A stretch of DNA of 64,000 bases. Source: Leptolyngbya sp. FACHB-261. Its GTDB lineage: Bacteria > Cyanobacteriota > Cyanobacteriia > FACHB-261. This document shows positions 60,956-64,000 of the stretch, piece by piece. The stretch covers positions 214,213 through 278,212 of the forward strand of contig NZ_JACJPL010000022.1 in assembly GCF_014696065.1 (NCBI RefSeq), read 5' to 3'. Made by a program: the position numbers and the translations under genes. Each line of letters begins with the position of its first letter. Position 1 is the stretch's first letter. A model generated the notes under the pieces. That model was not told where the DNA came from. It worked only from the letters and a program-made list of their open reading frames with translations, and made no database searches.

Positions 60956-61034
60956 GCACTCCAGGGCTAGGGCGGTTCAGCCCTTGAAATCAACCTAGTT
61001 GAATCGGCATTGGCAAATATCGGCACAGGCAAGA

Positions 61035-61100
61035 AAGTCCTCACCAGTAGGCCCTCACCAGTAAGTCCTAGCAGTAAGTCCTAACCAAGTAGGTCCTGGC
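61035..61100. repeat. short degenerate repeat upstream of the GH116 gene
   Basis: Five units of 13 to 15 bases (AAGTCCTCACCAGTA and variants such as AGTCCTAGCAGTA) follow each other between rph and the GH116 gene. It is non-coding and lies where the promoter would be. Confidence 0.55.
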
Positions 61101-61199
61101 AAATCGGTCTTGAGCTAAAGTATCAAGCTTCTTGCTGGCCTAAAGACCCTCCCGCAGTACCTCCAAAGCACTCTAAAGAAACGGATATCCCTACAACCG

Positions 61200-63563
61200 A
61201 TGACTCAGCCTCGCCCTGCGACTACCGCCATGATTGACATTCCTGCTTGTGCCTGGCAACGCCCGATTGGTCTGGGCTGGGACAAACCCTACACCGTCCG
61301 CTACGCCAGCAATTTAGATGATGGCCCCTGGCATGGCGCTCCGTTGGGTGGCCTCGGGGCCGGTTGCTTGGGTCGGTCTTCGCGTGGGGATTTCAACTTC
61401 TGGCACATCGACGGGGGCGAACATGTTTTTAAGAGCCTACCTGCCTGCCAGTTCAGTGTTTTCGAGCAGGTTGAGGGCCAACCCTCTCAAGCCTACGCCC
61501 TCTGTACCGAAGCACCAGAAGACGGCAGCCTGTCTAGCTGGCAGTGGTATCCCACGAATGGGGGTACTTACCACGCGCTTTATCCTCGCAGTTGGTTTGC
61601 CTACGAGGGGATCTTCCAGACCGAGCTAGTTTGCGAACAATTCTCGCCGGTCTGGGCTAACAACTATCAGGAAGCCAGTTACCCGGTTGCGATTTTTCAG
61701 TGGACGCTGCGCAACCCCACGAACAAAACCGTGACCCTCAGCATTCTGCTGACCTGGCAGAACACGGTCGGCTGGTTTACCAATGCGCAGAAATCTCCCA
61801 AAGTGACTGTGCGGGATGATGGCAGCCCAGTCTATGTGTATGAACCGAAGTGGCGAGAGAGTACGGGCAACTTCAACCAATCAGTCTTCGACCACTACCG
61901 AGCTGGGATCATTCTCGACCGTCAGGGCCAAGAGGAGCTTGAACCGGAGGAGGGCGATGGTCAGTGGGCAATTGCCACCACCGATTCTTTTCGACAGCAG
62001 ATTTTCTACCACACGCGTTGGAATCCTGAAGGCGATGGCTCCGAAGTTTGGCAGCCCTTCGCACAAGACGGTTCCCTCAATGATCTGGATGATGATACGC
62101 CAGCCCAAGCGGGTGAACAAACTGCTGCCGCTTTGGCCGTGCGGATCACATTGCTGCCTGGAGAAACGCGCACTGTGCCATTCATTTTGGCCTGGGATTT
62201 TCCAGTCACGGAGTTCGCGCAAGGGGTGACTGAATATCGCCGCTACACCGACTTTTTTGGCCGTAGTGGTGGCAATGCCTGGTCAATGGTGCGCGATGCC
62301 CTCAAGCGATTTTCGACTTGGCGAGAGCAAATTGTTAATTGGCAAGCTCCAATTTTGAACGATCCAGAATTGCCAGACTGGTACAAAATGGCCCTGTTCA
62401 ATGAGTTGTATCAGCTCACTGCGGGAGGCACCCTTTGGAGCGCAGCCAGCGAAGACGAGCCGCGAGGCCAATTTGCAACCTTGGAATGTCTGGATTATCG
62501 CTGGTACGAAAGTTTAGACGTACGGCTCTATGGTTCTTTTGCCCTGTTGCTGCTTTGGCCGGAGCTGGAAAAGTCTGTGTTGCGTGCCTTTGCCAGAGCT
62601 GTGCCCCAGCATGACGAAACCCCTCGAATCATTGGCTATAACCAGGCGTCGGCTATTCGCAAAGCTAAGAATGCAGTGCCCCACGATTTAGGCGCACCCA
62701 ATGAACATCCCTGGGTTGCAACTAACTACACCAGCTACCAAGACTGCAATCTCTGGAAAGATTTAGCCTGTGATTTTGTGCTTCAGGTCTATCGAGATTA
62801 CCTGTTTACTCAATCCCGCGATCTTGAATTCTTGCAGTTTTGTTGGCCCTCGATTGTTGGCGCTTTAGAGCATTTAAAAACCGAGTTTGACCTCGATGGC
62901 GATGGTATCCCTGAGAACTCTGGAGCCCCAGATCAAACCTTTGATGACTGGCGACTGCAAGGGGTGAGTGCCTATTGCGGGGGGCTCTGGTTAGCTGCCC
63001 TGGAAGCGGCAATTGTGATGGCCGATATTCTGGAGGAAGACGCAAGTCAACTCAAACTTTGGTTAGAGCAAGCTCGACCCATTTATAACGCCCTCTGGAA
63101 CGGACAATACTACCGCTTGGATATGGGCAGTGGTTCTGATGTAGTGATGGCGGACCAGCTCTGCGGTCAGTTTTACGCTCGCCTATTAAATCTGCCTGAT
63201 TTGGTGCCTGAGGCCAATATCCAAACGGCTTTGGACACCATTTACAACAGTTGCTTTCTTAAGTTCCAAGCGGGCAAGTTTGGCGCGGCTAATGGAGTGC
63301 GGCCCGATGGTTCGCCTGAGAACCCAGATGCTACGCACCCCCTTGAAGTTTGGACAGGTATTAACTTTGGTTTGGCTGCATTTCTCAAGCAGATGGGCCA
63401 CGCCGATAGAGCGATGACCCTAACCGAAACTGTGGTGCGTCAAATTTACGACAATGGCCTACAATTTCGCACCCCTGAGGCGATTACAGCTGCCGGAACT
63501 TTTCGAGCCTGTTTGTATTTACGCGCGACCGCGATCTGGGCGCTCCAGGCAGTGAAACTCTAA
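61200..63563 (+). CDS. GH116 beta-glucosidase/glucosylceramidase-like
   Basis: This 787-residue protein is a non-lysosomal-glucosylceramidase-type glycosidase (GBA2/TxGH116). The N-terminal beta domain (about 15-350) has GAPLGGLGAGCLGRSSRGDF and NFWHIDGG. The (alpha/alpha)6 barrel follows (about 380-785). The nucleophile is probably Glu429 in FATLECLDYRWYESLDVR and the acid/base Asp578 in ENSGAPDQTFDDW; both sit in the family-conserved surroundings, with VPHDLGAP, LAADFVLQ-like and YCGGLWLAALEAA. There is no signal peptide, so it is cytosolic and should cleave beta-glucosides or beta-glucosyl lipids. The start is the ATG at 61200, with no strong binding site. Confidence 0.92.
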   Translation: MTQPRPATTAMIDIPACAWQRPIGLGWDKPYTVRYASNLDDGPWHGAPLGGLGAGCLGRSSRGDFNFWHIDGGEHVFKSLPACQFSVFEQVEGQPSQAYALCTEAPEDGSLSSWQWYPTNGGTYHALYPRSWFAYEGIFQTELVCEQFSPVWANNYQEASYPVAIFQWTLRNPTNKTVTLSILLTWQNTVGWFTNAQKSPKVTVRDDGSPVYVYEPKWRESTGNFNQSVFDHYRAGIILDRQGQEELEPEEGDGQWAIATTDSFRQQIFYHTRWNPEGDGSEVWQPFAQDGSLNDLDDDTPAQAGEQTAAALAVRITLLPGETRTVPFILAWDFPVTEFAQGVTEYRRYTDFFGRSGGNAWSMVRDALKRFSTWREQIVNWQAPILNDPELPDWYKMALFNELYQLTAGGTLWSAASEDEPRGQFATLECLDYRWYESLDVRLYGSFALLLLWPELEKSVLRAFARAVPQHDETPRIIGYNQASAIRKAKNAVPHDLGAPNEHPWVATNYTSYQDCNLWKDLACDFVLQVYRDYLFTQSRDLEFLQFCWPSIVGALEHLKTEFDLDGDGIPENSGAPDQTFDDWRLQGVSAYCGGLWLAALEAAIVMADILEEDASQLKLWLEQARPIYNALWNGQYYRLDMGSGSDVVMADQLCGQFYARLLNLPDLVPEANIQTALDTIYNSCFLKFQAGKFGAANGVRPDGSPENPDATHPLEVWTGINFGLAAFLKQMGHADRAMTLTETVVRQIYDNGLQFRTPEAITAAGTFRACLYLRATAIWALQAVKL

Positions 63564-63570
63564 TAATCCA

Positions 63571-63606
63571 GGTAGGGGCAATGCGTATTTTGCCCCTACC
63601 TTTTTG
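63571..63606 (+). terminator. intrinsic terminator of the GH116 gene
   Basis: GGTAGGGGCA and TGCCCCTACC pair around a 10-base loop, followed by five T. The palindrome resembles the REP-like elements near 6200 in its GTAGGGGCA arm. Confidence 0.85.
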
Positions 63607-63610
63607 GTAA

Positions 63611-63889
63611 CTAAGATTTAGAGGTTAACAGCATGATCGAGATCAATAGGATTAGCTCCTTTAGACGAATATAGGTGGACGCATCGATTTGGCCTGCCAA
63701 AAATAATTCACGATGTTTTTGCTGAATCTGATTGAGTTGAGCAAGTGCAGCTTTTGGATCAGTGCGCGAAGTCGTTTGCCATTCATCGATCAGTAACAGC
63801 GTGTTTTGAACAAAGCTTTGGCGTTGCTGATCCAAACAAGTTTGGCACTGGTCAGCTAGCACCCGAGTCATGTGCTCTACCTGCTCGTA
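63611..63889 (-). pseudogene. 3' remnant of a second TAXI-type gene, cut by an IS element
   Basis: The open frame from ATG at 63871 gives 86 residues (DQCQTCLDQQ, QNTLLLIDEWQ, ASTYIRLKELIL) that match the C-terminal cytoplasmic domain of the TAXI protein at 18578, about 36 of 77 positions by eye. In-frame homology continues upstream of the ATG: YEQVEHMTR corresponds to YEQLERITR. It breaks at about 63889 next to a TA, and a stop follows a few codons further. So this is the tail of a longer gene, not a natural small protein. It could still be expressed from the ATG. Confidence 0.72.
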
Positions 63890-64000
63890 TAGCCCTACGC
63901 ACGCACGTTAGGACGCTATTCTAGAGAGAGAAGCATTGAGATACACCCATGCCTGCGCCTTACAGTTATGACCTACGCACCAAAGCGATCGAAGCCGTTA
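63890..64000 (+). mobile_element. IS630-family insertion sequence, left end (partial)
   Basis: The end of the TAXI remnant meets TA at 63888-63891, the target dinucleotide of IS630/Tc1 elements. About 60 bases of putative terminal sequence lead into a transposase start at 63949. The other end lies outside the window, so the inverted repeat cannot be confirmed. Confidence 0.6.
63949..64000 (+). CDS. IS630-type transposase, N terminus (partial)
   Basis: ATG at 63949 opens a frame to the window edge that reads MPAPYSYDLRTKAIEAV. This is the typical start of the helix-turn-helix domain of cyanobacterial IS630 transposases (PYSYDLRxK). Only 17 residues are visible, so the DDE domain and integrity cannot be judged. 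It runs away from the TAXI remnant. Confidence 0.75.
   Translation, partial: MPAPYSYDLRTKAIEAV

Noticed and set aside
63611..63871. Independent small protein made of the TAXI tail domain
   Set aside because: Homology extends upstream of the ATG and ends at an IS target, so a truncated gene explains it better.
1..64000. tRNA or rRNA genes
   Set aside because: I looked for TPsiC-like GGTTCGAATCC or GTTCAAATC motifs within cloverleaf context and for conserved rRNA blocks and found none.

Overview
The window is chromosomal DNA from a cyanobacterium, probably a filamentous one of the Leptolyngbya/Oscillatoria type. Evidence for this is two high-light-inducible (HLIP) proteins, two AvaK-like PRC-barrel/DUF2382 proteins plus two shorter DUF2382 relatives, a TerB/nitrogenase-C-terminal protein, and several copies of the cyanobacterial HIP1 octamer GCGATCGC (for example near 10466, 34114, 34648, 37227, 38133 and 39736). 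No rRNA, tRNA, CRISPR array or prophage was found. One partial insertion sequence (IS630 type) enters at the right edge.

Layout. 1-3709: a MarR-regulated RND efflux operon (regulator, small membrane protein, membrane fusion protein, pump; the pump is cut by the window edge), with three AACGTT boxes at exact 15-bp spacing beside the regulator start. 3934-5400: a secreted SRPBCC protein and a TetR regulator with its own palindrome. 5446-6895: an accessory island with a small translationally coupled gene pair, REP-like palindromes, a possible structured RNA and an 11-copy 21-bp tandem array. 6921-8319: PhzF-like and VOC proteins. 8551-11172: clpB. 11522-16960: a stress-type cluster of four DUF2382 proteins (two with PRC barrels) plus a membrane protein, several carrying 15-bp in-frame minisatellites. 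17603-20146: Anbu-type protease and a TAXI substrate-binding protein with an extra cytoplasmic domain. 21406-24243: a huge RTX-type zinc carboxypeptidase. 25513-28074: phnDEC phosphonate/phosphite uptake operon. 28283-32171: aldo/keto reductase, DUF554, acetoacetate-decarboxylase-like and NTF2-like proteins. 32290-33505: a second accessory island that again combines REP-like DNA, a 21-bp tandem array and a paralogue of the small protein from the first island. 33562-38456: a 1550-residue hybrid histidine kinase with an XRE regulator. 38990-41183: an SDR dehydrogenase behind a riboswitch-like leader, and a PPK2 polyphosphate kinase. 41336-46791: MATE efflux, phytanoyl-CoA-dioxygenase-like enzyme, two HLIPs, purT, small membrane protein.

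47510-54068 is a heptose-type glycan locus in visible decay. Intact GT9 genes and a PucR/CdaR regulator sit among a glycosyltransferase with an internal TAG, a glycosyltransferase 5' fragment fused to a PfkB/RfaE kinase 3' fragment, and a family-2 glycosyltransferase without a normal start and with a 3' frameshift. 54296-57865: a haem-oxygenase-like diiron protein, a methyltransferase and a glutathione-reductase-like flavoprotein. 57873-60955: TerB/nitrogenase-C protein, leuD, an unknown protein and rph. 61200-63563: a GH116 beta-glucosidase. 63611-64000: the 3' remnant of a second TAXI-type gene that appears to have been cut by the IS630 element.

The parts that look least described are the duplicated HTH-like gene/21-bp array islands, the switch-like leader at 38990-39091, the three-hairpin RNA candidate at 6359-6468, and the 15-bp minisatellites that repeatedly lengthen proteins in frame. 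All domain assignments are made by eye from sequence motifs, without database searches.
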